NCBI RefSeq assembly: GCF_011758655.1
Contig: NZ_JAAMPA010000002.1
Span: forward strand, 806,001 to 870,000
Origin: Modestobacter marinus
Lineage (GTDB): Bacteria; Actinomycetota; Actinomycetes; Mycobacteriales; Geodermatophilaceae
Length of the DNA stretch: 64,000 nucleotides
Reading direction: 5' to 3'
Shown: positions 54,456 through 61,984 of the stretch, piece by piece
How the letters are laid out: the number at the start of each line of letters is the position of its first letter
Numbering within the stretch: the stretch's first letter is position 1
Translations under genes and position numbers: made by a program
Notes under the pieces: model-generated
The model's database searches: none
The model's input: only the letters and a program-made list of their open reading frames with translations
What the model was told of the DNA's origin: nothing

Positions 54456-55482
54456 CCCCGCTCCCCACGGCGCGCACGCCGCACGGCCCGACGGGACCCC
54501 CGGCACGACGCCGCTGGCCGGCGCCACCCGCGCCGAGCCCCGGCGGGAGGCCCAGGCCGCCCTCCGCGACGTCCCCTGGGAGGTCGGCGTCGCCAAGCCC
54601 GACCCGGCGATCGTCGTCGACCACGTCACCCGCACCTTCGGTGGGCTCACCGCGGTGTCCGTCGACCACCTGGAGATCCAGCGCGGTGGCATCACCGGGC
54701 TGATCGGGCCCAACGGTGCGGGCAAGACGACGCTGTTCAACCTGCTCACCGGGTTCGACCAGCCCAACACCGGCACCTGGTCGTTCAACGGCCGCGAGCT
54801 GGGCAAGCTCAGCCCGCACCAGGTCGCCCGGCTCGGCGTCGTCCGCACCTTCCAGCTGACCAAGGCGCTGTCCCGGCTCACCGTGCTGCAGAACATGCTG
54901 CTCGGCGCCCAGGGGCAGTCCGGGGAGAGCTTCCTGCGGGCCCTCGTGCCGGGGACCTGGCGCGCCCAGGAGAAGGCCAACACCGAACGCGCGATGGACC
55001 TGCTCCGGCGGTTCAAGCTCGACGCCAAGAAGGACGACTTCGCCGGCAGCCTGTCCGGTGGTCAGCGCAAGCTGCTCGAGATGGCCCGAGCACTGATGAG
55101 CGAGCCGCAGGTGGTGATGCTCGACGAGCCGATGGCCGGGGTGAACCCGGCGCTGACCCAGAGCCTGCTGGGCCACGTCAAGGACCTCCGCGAGGAGGGC
55201 ATGACGGTCATCTTCGTCGAGCACGACATGGACGTCGTCCGGGACATCAGCGACTGGGTGGTCGTCATGGCCGCCGGCAAGGTCATCGCCGAAGGCGCAC
55301 CGGACTCCATCAGCCAGAACAAGGCCGTGGTCGACGCCTACCTCGGCGCGCACCACGACGCCCCCCTGACCGAGGACGAGGAAGACCGCTTCCTCGCCGA
55401 GGACCAGGCGGCCGCGCGGGCGCAGCGCGAGGACGTCATCAGCTCCGACCAGGGCCGCCGCACGAGGAGGGCAGGACGATGA
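54445..55482 (+). CDS. livG: Branched-chain amino acid ABC ATPase LivG
   Basis: ATP-binding subunit, 345 residues. Walker A IGPNGAGKTT, signature LSGGQRKLLEMA, Walker B VVMLDEPMAGVNP and H-loop FVEHDMDVV. An N-terminal extension of about 55 residues and an acidic C-terminal tail of about 40 exceed the usual 255-residue LivG. ATG inside the end of livM; its stop overlaps livF (ATGA). Confidence 0.95.
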   Translation: MPADPAPHGAHAARPDGTPGTTPLAGATRAEPRREAQAALRDVPWEVGVAKPDPAIVVDHVTRTFGGLTAVSVDHLEIQRGGITGLIGPNGAGKTTLFNLLTGFDQPNTGTWSFNGRELGKLSPHQVARLGVVRTFQLTKALSRLTVLQNMLLGAQGQSGESFLRALVPGTWRAQEKANTERAMDLLRRFKLDAKKDDFAGSLSGGQRKLLEMARALMSEPQVVMLDEPMAGVNPALTQSLLGHVKDLREEGMTVIFVEHDMDVVRDISDWVVVMAAGKVIAEGAPDSISQNKAVVDAYLGAHHDAPLTEDEEDRFLAEDQAAARAQREDVISSDQGRRTRRAGR

Positions 55483-56366
55483 CTGGCATGGACACACCGG
55501 GTCCGCCGGAGGACCGGAGGTTCTCCGTGCCGGAGTCCGAGCAGGACCGGCCGGTCGCCGACGACCCCGGCCCCGGCACCGCGGTGGCCATGTCCCCGGC
55601 GGAGAAGGCGGCCACCCGGGAGGAGCACCAGCGTCTCGCCGAGGGCGCGCTGGTGCGCGCCGACAACCTGGTGGCCGGCTACGTCCCCGGGGTCAACATC
55701 CTCAACGGCACCGACTTCTACCTCGCCGACGGCGAGCTGGTCGGCATCATCGGACCCAACGGCGCCGGCAAGTCCACGCTGCTCAAGGCGCTGTTCGGGT
55801 TGATCCCGGTGCGGTCCGGCGCGGTGACGCTGCGCGGCGAGGACATCACGTCCGCCCCGGCCCACCGGCTGGTCTCGCTCGGCGTCGGCTACGTCCCGCA
55901 GAACAACAACGTGTTCCCCTCTCTCACCATCGAGGAGAACATGCAGATGGGCGTCTACCTGCGGCCCAAGACGTTCAAGGAGCGGTTCGACTACGTCGCC
56001 GAGCTGTTCCCGCTGCTAGGCGACCGTCGCAAGGGCAAGGCCGGCGCCCTCTCCGGTGGTGAGCGGCAGATGGTGGCCATGGGCCGTGCGCTGATGATGG
56101 ACCCCTCCGTGCTGCTGCTGGACGAGCCCTCCGCGGGCCTCTCCCCGGTGCTGCAGGACGAGGTGTTCATCCGCTGCCGGCGGATCAACGCCACCGGCGT
56201 CTCGATCATCATGGTCGAGCAGAACGCCCGCCGGTGCCTGCAGATCTGCCACCGGGGCTACGTGCTCGACCAGGGCCGAAACGCCTACACCGACTCGGGC
56301 AAGTCGCTGATGAACGACCCGAAGGTGATCGAGCTCTACCTGGGGACCCTCGCCAAGGCCCAGTGA
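55479..56366 (+). CDS. livF: Branched-chain amino acid ABC ATPase LivF
   Basis: Second ATP-binding subunit, 295 residues. Walker A IGPNGAGKST, signature LSGGERQMVAMGRAL, Walker B LLLDEPSAGLSP and VEQNARR. The first about 58 residues are an acidic extension. Last gene of the transporter operon; a strong terminator follows at 56383. Confidence 0.95.
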   Translation: MTGMDTPGPPEDRRFSVPESEQDRPVADDPGPGTAVAMSPAEKAATREEHQRLAEGALVRADNLVAGYVPGVNILNGTDFYLADGELVGIIGPNGAGKSTLLKALFGLIPVRSGAVTLRGEDITSAPAHRLVSLGVGYVPQNNNVFPSLTIEENMQMGVYLRPKTFKERFDYVAELFPLLGDRRKGKAGALSGGERQMVAMGRALMMDPSVLLLDEPSAGLSPVLQDEVFIRCRRINATGVSIIMVEQNARRCLQICHRGYVLDQGRNAYTDSGKSLMNDPKVIELYLGTLAKAQ

Positions 56367-56382
56367 CCCCGCTCGCCGCTCC

Positions 56383-56425
56383 GCACGACGGCGCCGTTCC
56401 CTGCCGGGGAGCGGCGCCGTCGTGC
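56383..56425 (+). terminator. Terminator of livHMGF
   Basis: A 19-base stem (GCACGACGGCGCCGTTCCC with its complement; one G-T pair) around TGCCG, 16 bases after the livF stop. Confidence 0.75.
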
Positions 56426-56466
56426 GTCCGCGGGCAGCGCCGGCCAGCGGCGGCGAGACTGGGCCG

Positions 56467-56790
56467 GTGCCCGACCGCGCCGCGCTGCTGACCCGCTACC
56501 GCGAGCTGGTGCTGGACGTGCTCCCCGCCCGGGCCCGCGCGGAGGGCTGGGTGGTGACCGCGGACCACTGCTTCGGCCGCATCGTGCTCGACCACGCGGT
56601 CGGGAGGCGCTGGTACGACGTCCTGGACCGCCGCCGCTCCCCCGCCTTCGCGCAGCTGGACGACGACCAGCTGACCACCGCCGTCCGCCTCGCCGAGGCC
56701 ATGGCCGCCCAGGGCGACCCGCTGGTGCGCCGGCTGGACGAGCAGAGCCTCGCCTGGCGCGGGAAGCGACCCAAGGCCGCGCGCGGGTGA
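56467..56790 (+). CDS. Hypothetical protein, 107 residues
   Basis: Not recognised. The GTG start gives VPDRAALLTRYRELVLDVLP; the sequence is helical with AEGWVVTADHCFGRIVLDHA, GRRWYDVLDRR and a basic end (WRGKRPKAARG). The conserved-looking His, Cys and Trp residues suggest a folded domain. Its stop overlaps the next gene by four bases, so the two are probably one unit. Confidence 0.6.
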   Translation: MPDRAALLTRYRELVLDVLPARARAEGWVVTADHCFGRIVLDHAVGRRWYDVLDRRRSPAFAQLDDDQLTTAVRLAEAMAAQGDPLVRRLDEQSLAWRGKRPKAARG

Positions 56791-57212
56791 GCGAGGCGCT
56801 GCCGCTCGTCCACCTGGCCCTGGTGGCGGCCTACGCGGGCCTGCAGTGGACGGTGCGCGGGCTGGTCTACCCGCAGTTCCCCGCCGTCCCGACCGAGGCG
56901 TTCCGGGACTTCCACGCCCGGCACTCCCGGCTGATCAGCCGGCTGGTCGGACCACTGTTCGCCGGTCAGGCGGTGACGACGGGCTGGCTGCTCACCGGCG
57001 TGGCCGGGGCCCCGTGGCCGCCCGTGGTGCTCTCGGCCGGGGCGCTGGCGGGCGTGCTGCTGCTCACGGCGCTGGGTGCGGTGCCGCTGCACCGGCAGCT
57101 GGGCCGCGGCTTCTCCGTCGACGTCCACCGCCGTCTCGTCCGGGTGGACACGGCCCGGACCGCCGCCGCGACCGGGAACGTGCTGGCAGCCGGGTGGCTG
57201 GCGTTCGGCTGA
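56787..57212 (+). CDS. Small integral membrane protein, 141 residues
   Basis: Four predicted membrane helices: about 5-25, 50-72, 80-98 and 120-140. Between the first two lies GLVYPQFPAVPTEAFRDFHA, a pattern seen in DUF1772-like membrane proteins, but the match is weak. GTG start overlapping the previous stop (GTGA). Function unknown. Confidence 0.65.
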   Translation: MSEALPLVHLALVAAYAGLQWTVRGLVYPQFPAVPTEAFRDFHARHSRLISRLVGPLFAGQAVTTGWLLTGVAGAPWPPVVLSAGALAGVLLLTALGAVPLHRQLGRGFSVDVHRRLVRVDTARTAAATGNVLAAGWLAFG

Positions 57213-57250
57213 CCGAGCGGCCGGGCGTGCGCCGGGACACGCGGACAGCA

Positions 57251-57285
57251 CTGCGGCCCGGCACCTCGAGGGTGCCGGGCCGCAG
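57251..57285. terminator. Bidirectional hairpin terminator
   Basis: Perfect 15-base stem CTGCGGCCCGGCACC with its complement and a TCGAG loop, between the membrane-protein gene and the convergent substrate-binding protein gene. Confidence 0.75.
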
Positions 57286-57341
57286 CCTGGAACGGTGGAA
57301 CGGGATCAGCGCCGTGGGGTCACGGCACCTCGTGCCTCAGC

Positions 57342-58667
57342 TCAGCGCTGGGGCCCGATGCCCTGGGCGTTGAGGCCCTGGATGATCCGCGAGGACTCCT
57401 CGAACCCGATGACCACGACGGCGTCGGGGTTGAAGTCGACCATCTGCTGGACCTCGGAGTCGAAGTTCGCCGCCTGCGGGTCGTAGGTGACGTACTGGAT
57501 GCTGTCCTCGGACAGACCGCCGGCGATCAGGTTGTCCCGGGTGTTCTCGGCCAGACCGGTGCCGTACGGGTCGTTGATCGCCAGGATGCCGACGGTGTTG
57601 TTGCCGTCCTCGGCGATCAGGTCGGCCAGCGCGCGGGCCTGCAGGGTGTCCGGGGGCGCGGTGCGGAAGTACAGCCCGTTGTCGTTGTACTCGGTGAACT
57701 GGTCGGAGGTGTTCGCCGGCGAGATCTGCAGGACACCGGCACCGGTGATGGTGTCGATGACCGTGAGGCTCACCCCGGACGACGCGGCACCGACGATGGC
57801 GTCGACGTTGGACTGCAGCAGCCGGTCGACCGTCTGGGTGGCGGTGTCGGTCGAGGCGTCACCGGAGTCACCCTCGACGAGCTGCACCGGCTGGCCGAGC
57901 ACGCCACCGGCCTCGTTGACCTCGTTGATCGCGAGCTGAGCGCCGGCGACCTCGGGCGGGCCGAGGAAGGCCAGGTTCCCGGTCAGCGGCAGCAGCGTGC
58001 CGATCACCAGCGGGTCGCCCGTGGCGCCCGGCGCGGCGTAGGCCGGGCCCTCGTCGGTGGCGGCGTTGGCCTCGTCGCCGGCGATGACGAAGTCAGTCGC
58101 CGCGTCGTCGAGGGCGTTGTCCTCGCCGAACTGCAGGATCCCGAAGCTGGCCTGGGCCGGCTCCCCGGCCTCGGCGAAGCTCAGCGGGCCGCTGACGCCG
58201 TCGTAGTCGACGTTGCCGCCGGCGTTGATGATCTCCACGCAGGCGGAGAAGCTGTCGCAGGTCTCGCCGCCGAAGGTGAGGCCGTTGAGGTAGGGCGCGA
58301 AGACGGTGGCGTCGCTGCTGCCGGCGGCCTGGGCCGCCAGGGCGGTCAAGATGACGGCGTCGTAGGTCTCACCCGCGTAGTTGTAGTCCTGCAGCTCCGG
58401 GTCGACCGCGAGCAGGCGGTCGGTGAAGTCGCCGGACAGCTCGGTCAGCGGCGTCGTGCCGCGCATCCCGGCCAGCGCACCCTCGTCGGAGAAGTCCTCA
58501 CCGAGGGCGTTGCCCATGTTGCCGTCGGTGCCGTAGACGTTGACCTGCTTCTCGCCGCTCGCCGCGTCGTCGGTCCCGCCGCCCTCGTCGCTGCCGCCAC
58601 AGGCGGTCAGCGCGAGGAGGGCAGCACCGGAGAGGGCGGTCGCGCGGGCGAACGTGCCTGTGCGCAT
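57342..58667 (-). CDS. Branched-chain amino acid-type substrate-binding lipoprotein, apparently circularly permuted
   Basis: Periplasmic-binding-protein lipoprotein, 441 residues, probably feeding livHMGF. Signal peptide with lipobox LTAC (Cys23). Residues 40-185 (VYGTDGN, MRGTTP, AGETYDAVILTALAA, DYDGVSGPLSF) correspond to the part that normally follows the central IGFEE...QGIGP segment. Residues 218-441 (VIGTLLPLTGNLAFLGPP, VEGDSGDAS, VGAASSGVSLTVIDT, ILAINDPYGTGLAEN) correspond to the usual N-terminal part, and the protein stops at QGIGPQR. A 32-residue Ala/Asp-rich linker joins them. ATG start, on the strand opposite to livHMGF. TAGGTT at 58747-58752 is a candidate -10. Confidence 0.85.
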   Translation of the reverse strand: MRTGTFARATALSGAALLALTACGGSDEGGGTDDAASGEKQVNVYGTDGNMGNALGEDFSDEGALAGMRGTTPLTELSGDFTDRLLAVDPELQDYNYAGETYDAVILTALAAQAAGSSDATVFAPYLNGLTFGGETCDSFSACVEIINAGGNVDYDGVSGPLSFAEAGEPAQASFGILQFGEDNALDDAATDFVIAGDEANAATDEGPAYAAPGATGDPLVIGTLLPLTGNLAFLGPPEVAGAQLAINEVNEAGGVLGQPVQLVEGDSGDASTDTATQTVDRLLQSNVDAIVGAASSGVSLTVIDTITGAGVLQISPANTSDQFTEYNDNGLYFRTAPPDTLQARALADLIAEDGNNTVGILAINDPYGTGLAENTRDNLIAGGLSEDSIQYVTYDPQAANFDSEVQQMVDFNPDAVVVIGFEESSRIIQGLNAQGIGPQR

Positions 58668-58892
58668 CAAGGAACTCCCAGTGAGGTGTGTGCTCCACGC
58701 TCCCCCGCAGGCCTCATCACCTGTCGGGGAGCCGATCAGTGCGGAGAACCTAACTGCCCGCCGGGTGCGCGGAACCACCCTCGACTGCACCGTGATGAGG
58801 TCGTGACCTGCACGTTGCGCAGTCGCCACACCGTCGGCGCGCGCGACACACCGGCGCAACGCGCCGGGAACAGGACGCCCCGGCGCCGCCGG

Positions 58893-59513
58893 TCAGGAGC
58901 CGGCGGGAGCGGCGGGGTTGGTCTCGCCGGTCGGCTCGGAGTCGGTCTCGAGGATCGCCTGGGCCAGGGCCCTCATCGACGTGCGCTCGTTCATCGCCGT
59001 CCGCTGGATCCAGCGGAACGCCTCGGCCTCGGTCATGCCCCGCTCGGACATGAGCCGCCCCTTGGCCCGCTCGACGACCTTGCGGGCCTCCAGGCGCTCC
59101 TTGAGGTCGCTCACCTCGGCGTCCAGCGCGTGCATCTCCTGGAAGCGGCCGACCGCGACCTCGATGGCGGGCACCAGGTCGTTCTTGGAGAACGGCTTGA
59201 CCAGGTAGGCCATCGCACCGGCGTCGCGGGCGCGCTCGACGAGCTCGCGCTGGCTGAAGGCCGTCAGCACGATCACCGGCGCGATGCGCGCAGCAGCGAT
59301 CTGCTCGGCCGCGGCCAGGCCGTCGAGGACGGGCATCTGGACGTCGAGGACGACGAGGTCCGGGCGCAGCAGCTGCGCCTGCTCGACGGCGGCCTGGCCG
59401 TCGCCGACCTCGGCGACGACGACGTAGCCCTCCTCCTCCAGCATCTCCTTGAGGTCGAGGCGGATGAGGGCCTCGTCCTCAGCGATGAGGACCCGGGTCG
59501 GTGCGTTGGTCAC
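58893..59513 (-). CDS. pdtaR: ANTAR-domain response regulator
   Basis: Two-component output protein that acts on RNA, 206 residues. Receiver domain: acidic pocket IAEDE, phospho-acceptor Asp57 in VVLDVQMP, Thr in LTAFSQ, Lys in VKPFSKN. The C-terminal ANTAR domain, LEARKVVERAKGRLMSERG followed by EAEAFRWIQRTAMNERTSM, binds tandem hairpins in target RNAs. It matches mycobacterial PdtaR in position near pyk and tesB. The GTG start is six bases after TAGGAT (59520-59525), so it is probably leaderless. No histidine kinase is adjacent. Confidence 0.93.
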   Translation of the reverse strand: MTNAPTRVLIAEDEALIRLDLKEMLEEEGYVVVAEVGDGQAAVEQAQLLRPDLVVLDVQMPVLDGLAAAEQIAAARIAPVIVLTAFSQRELVERARDAGAMAYLVKPFSKNDLVPAIEVAVGRFQEMHALDAEVSDLKERLEARKVVERAKGRLMSERGMTEAEAFRWIQRTAMNERTSMRALAQAILETDSEPTGETNPAAPAGS

Positions 59514-59581
59514 CAGGTGATCCTATCGGCCGCGGCGGGCCACACCTCGCCAGATACGCTGCTGCTCACCCGGTTGAGCTG

Positions 59582-59655
59582 GCCCCCGTACCCCAATCGG
59601 CAGAGGGAGCGGATTCAAAACCCGCGCAGTGTGCGTTCGAGTCGCACCGGGGGCA
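59582..59655 (+). tRNA. Atypical tRNA with CAA (Leu) anticodon and short variable loop
   Basis: Acceptor GCCCCCG/CGGGGGC with discriminator A. The anticodon loop TTCAAAA (CAA) sits in a stem GCGGA/CCCGC that has an A-C mismatch next to the loop. The T arm is GTGCG-TTCGAGT-CGCAC. The variable region is five bases, whereas bacterial tRNA-Leu has a long variable arm. The D stem (CCCC with AGGG) also has a mismatch. 74 nt, no CCA. A TACGCT box lies 21 bases upstream. Confidence 0.75.
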
Positions 59656-59689
59656 CTCCAGGACCAGCACGACGTAGGACGGGTCACCG

Positions 59690-59728
59690 CCCGCGCAGAC
59701 TGCGTCCGAGCCGCAGCCGGGGCCCACC
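59690..59728 (+). repeat. Diverged copy of the 3' half of the tRNA(CAA)
   Basis: 31 of 39 bases match 59621-59659 with no gap, at an offset of 69. The T-stem is kept by paired changes (CTGCG/CGCAG for GTGCG/CGCAC), but the T loop becomes TCCGAGC. No 5' half is present. Confidence 0.65.
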
Positions 59729-59821
59729 ACCCGGCACCACACGAGTCCGCCTGACCGGCCAGGAGCACCCGCCCGGTGAGGCCACCGGGACCCCGTCGGC
59801 ACCGGCGCCTATGTTGGCCCC

Positions 59822-61906
59822 GTGACCGGCCACATGACCCCTGAGGAGTTCCGCCAGCACGGCCACGAGGTCGTCGACTGGATCGCCGACTACTGGGCCG
59901 GCATCGCCGCGCACCCGGTCCGGTCGCAGGTCTCCCCCGGCGACGTCCGGGCCATGCTGCCGGCGACCGCACCCGAGCAGGGGGAGCCGGTCTCCGCCGT
60001 GCTGGCCGACCTCGAGCGCGTCGTGCTCCCCGGCGTGACGCACTGGCAGCACCCCGGCTTCTTCGGGTACTTCCCGGCCAACACCTCCGGCCCCTCGGTG
60101 CTCGGCGACCTGCTCTCCGCCGGCCTCGGCGTGCAGGGCATGTCCTGGGTGACCAGCCCGGCCGCCACCGAGCTCGAGCAGCACGTCATGGACTGGTTCG
60201 CCGACCTCCTCGGCCTGCCGGCCTCCTTCCGGACCACCGGCACCGGCGGCGGCGTGGTGCAGGACTCCAGCTCCGGCGCCAACCTGGTGGCGCTGCTGGC
60301 CGCGCTGCACCGGGTGAGCAAGGGGGCGACGCTGCGCCAGGGGGTCCGCCCCGAGGACTTCACCGTCTACGTCTCGGCCGAGACGCACAGCTCGATGGAG
60401 AAGGCCGCCCGGATCGCCGGGCTGGGCACCGACTCGATCCGGGTCGTCGAGGTCGACGCCGAGCTGGCCATGAGCCCCCGGGCGCTCGAGCAGCGGCTGG
60501 AGCGCGACGTGGCCCGCGGGTTCGTCCCGGTGCTGATCTGCGCCACCATCGGGACGACGTCGACGACCGCGATCGACCCGCTGGCCGAACTCGGCCCCAT
60601 CTGCCAGCGCTTCGGCGCGTGGCTGCACGTCGACGCCGCCTACGCCGGGGTCAGCGCCGTCGTCCCCGAGCTGCGCCCGCTGCAGGCCGGCGTCGAGTGG
60701 GCCGACAGCTACACGACCGACGCGCACAAGTGGCTGCTCACCGGCTTCGACGCGACGCTGTTCTGGGTCGCCGACCGGGCCGCGCTCACCGGGGCCCTGT
60801 CGATCCTCCCCGAGTACCTGCGCAACGCCGCCACCGACACCGGCGCGGTCGTCGACTACCGCGACTGGCAGATCGAGCTGGGCCGCCGGTTCCGGGCGCT
60901 GAAGCTGTGGTTCGTGGTCCGCTGGTACGGCGCCGAGGGGCTGCGGGAGCACATCCGCAGCCACGTCGCGCTGGCCCAGGAGCTGGCCGGCTGGGCGCGC
61001 GCCGACGACCGGTTCGACGTCGTCGCGCCGCACCCGCTGTCGCTTGTCTGCCTGCAGCCGCGCTGGGCACGCGGCGTGGACGCCGACGTCGCGACCATGA
61101 CGTTGCTGGACCGGCTCAACGACGGCGGCGAGGTCTTCCTGACGCACACCACCGTCGCCGGCCGGGCGGTGCTGCGGGTGGCCATCGGCGCGCCGGCGAC
61201 CACCCGGGCCCACGTCGAGCGGCTGTGGACGCTGCTGCGGGAGGGCCACGACTGGCTGGCCAACGACTTCGCCGAGCAGCAGGCCGAGCAGCGGGCCCGC
61301 GAGGTGGCCGAGCGCCAGGCCGCCGCGGAGAAGGCCGCCGCCGAGGCGGCCGCCGCAGAGCAGGCTGCCGCCGAGCAGGCTGCTGGGGAGCTGGCTGCCG
61401 CCGCAGAGCGGGCGGCTGCGGAGCAGGCCGCAGCCGATGGAGCAGCCGGCGACCAGGCGGCGGAACCGGCCGCCGAGCCGGCGGACGCGCCCAGCGGAGC
61501 CGGGTCCGCAGCCCCGCATGTGGCACCAGCCACCGAGCCAGGGTCCGGAGCCGCACAGGAGGCCCCGACCGACGAGGGCTCGACCGGAGAGGCCTCGCCC
61601 GGCGAGCCTCCGACCGACGACGCAGCACCTGCCGACGCAGCGACCGGCGAAGGCACGACCGGCGACCCAGCGGCCGCCGAGGCGCCGAACAACGAGGACT
61701 CGGTCGGCTATGCCGCGGCCTCCGAGGGGCCGACCGGCAACAGCACGACCGACGAGACAGCGGCCGCCGAGGCAGCGACCGGCGAGGGCACGACCGGCGA
61801 CACCCCCACCGTCGAGACGCCCGCTGCCTGGGACGAGACGGCAGCGCAGGCGAGCGCGCAGACCGACCTCGCCGCACCGGTGGAGTCCAGCGACCCGGCC
61901 AGGTGA
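59822..61906 (+). CDS. Group II PLP-dependent amino acid decarboxylase with long low-complexity tail
   Basis: Aromatic-L-amino-acid-decarboxylase-like enzyme. The core (1-478) has PGFFGYFPANTSGPSVLGDL, the PLP Asp271 in HVDAAYAGVSAV and the Schiff-base Lys303 in TTDAHKWLLTGFD. Likely substrates are aromatic amino acids, but this is not decided. Residues about 480-694 are unusual: a helical, Ala/Glu/Gln-rich, coiled-coil-like stretch to about 550, then Thr/Gly/Glu/Pro-rich sequence with the unit AATGEGTTGD twice. The GTG start follows TATGTT (59810-59815) by six bases, so it is probably leaderless. Confidence 0.88.
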   Translation: MTGHMTPEEFRQHGHEVVDWIADYWAGIAAHPVRSQVSPGDVRAMLPATAPEQGEPVSAVLADLERVVLPGVTHWQHPGFFGYFPANTSGPSVLGDLLSAGLGVQGMSWVTSPAATELEQHVMDWFADLLGLPASFRTTGTGGGVVQDSSSGANLVALLAALHRVSKGATLRQGVRPEDFTVYVSAETHSSMEKAARIAGLGTDSIRVVEVDAELAMSPRALEQRLERDVARGFVPVLICATIGTTSTTAIDPLAELGPICQRFGAWLHVDAAYAGVSAVVPELRPLQAGVEWADSYTTDAHKWLLTGFDATLFWVADRAALTGALSILPEYLRNAATDTGAVVDYRDWQIELGRRFRALKLWFVVRWYGAEGLREHIRSHVALAQELAGWARADDRFDVVAPHPLSLVCLQPRWARGVDADVATMTLLDRLNDGGEVFLTHTTVAGRAVLRVAIGAPATTRAHVERLWTLLREGHDWLANDFAEQQAEQRAREVAERQAAAEKAAAEAAAAEQAAAEQAAGELAAAAERAAAEQAAADGAAGDQAAEPAAEPADAPSGAGSAAPHVAPATEPGSGAAQEAPTDEGSTGEASPGEPPTDDAAPADAATGEGTTGDPAAAEAPNNEDSVGYAAASEGPTGNSTTDETAAAEAATGEGTTGDTPTVETPAAWDETAAQASAQTDLAAPVESSDPAR

Positions 61907-61914
61907 CCCGGCGG

Positions 61915-61971
61915 CGGTCGTGCGCTCAGCGGGGTGCCGGGGAACCGGTCACCCAGGTGGGCGCACGACCG
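61915..61971. terminator. Bidirectional hairpin between decarboxylase and tesB
   Basis: Perfect 11-base outer stem CGGTCGTGCGC with its complement, and an inner GGTG-CCGG/CCGG-CACC pairing. It fills the convergent gap. Confidence 0.65.
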
Positions 61972-61984
61972 TGACGGGCCGGGC

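Noticed and set aside
57342-58667. Pseudogene or two fused fragments as explanation for the permuted binding protein
   Set aside because: A single uninterrupted frame with an intact signal peptide, lipobox and a linker joins both halves; no stop or frameshift is seen. An assembly error remains possible and is listed as a refuting outcome.
59582-59728. Attachment site of an integrated element at the tRNA(CAA)
   Set aside because: The two 3'-end copies are about 30 bases apart with nothing between them and there is no integrase gene. Kept only as a possible remnant.
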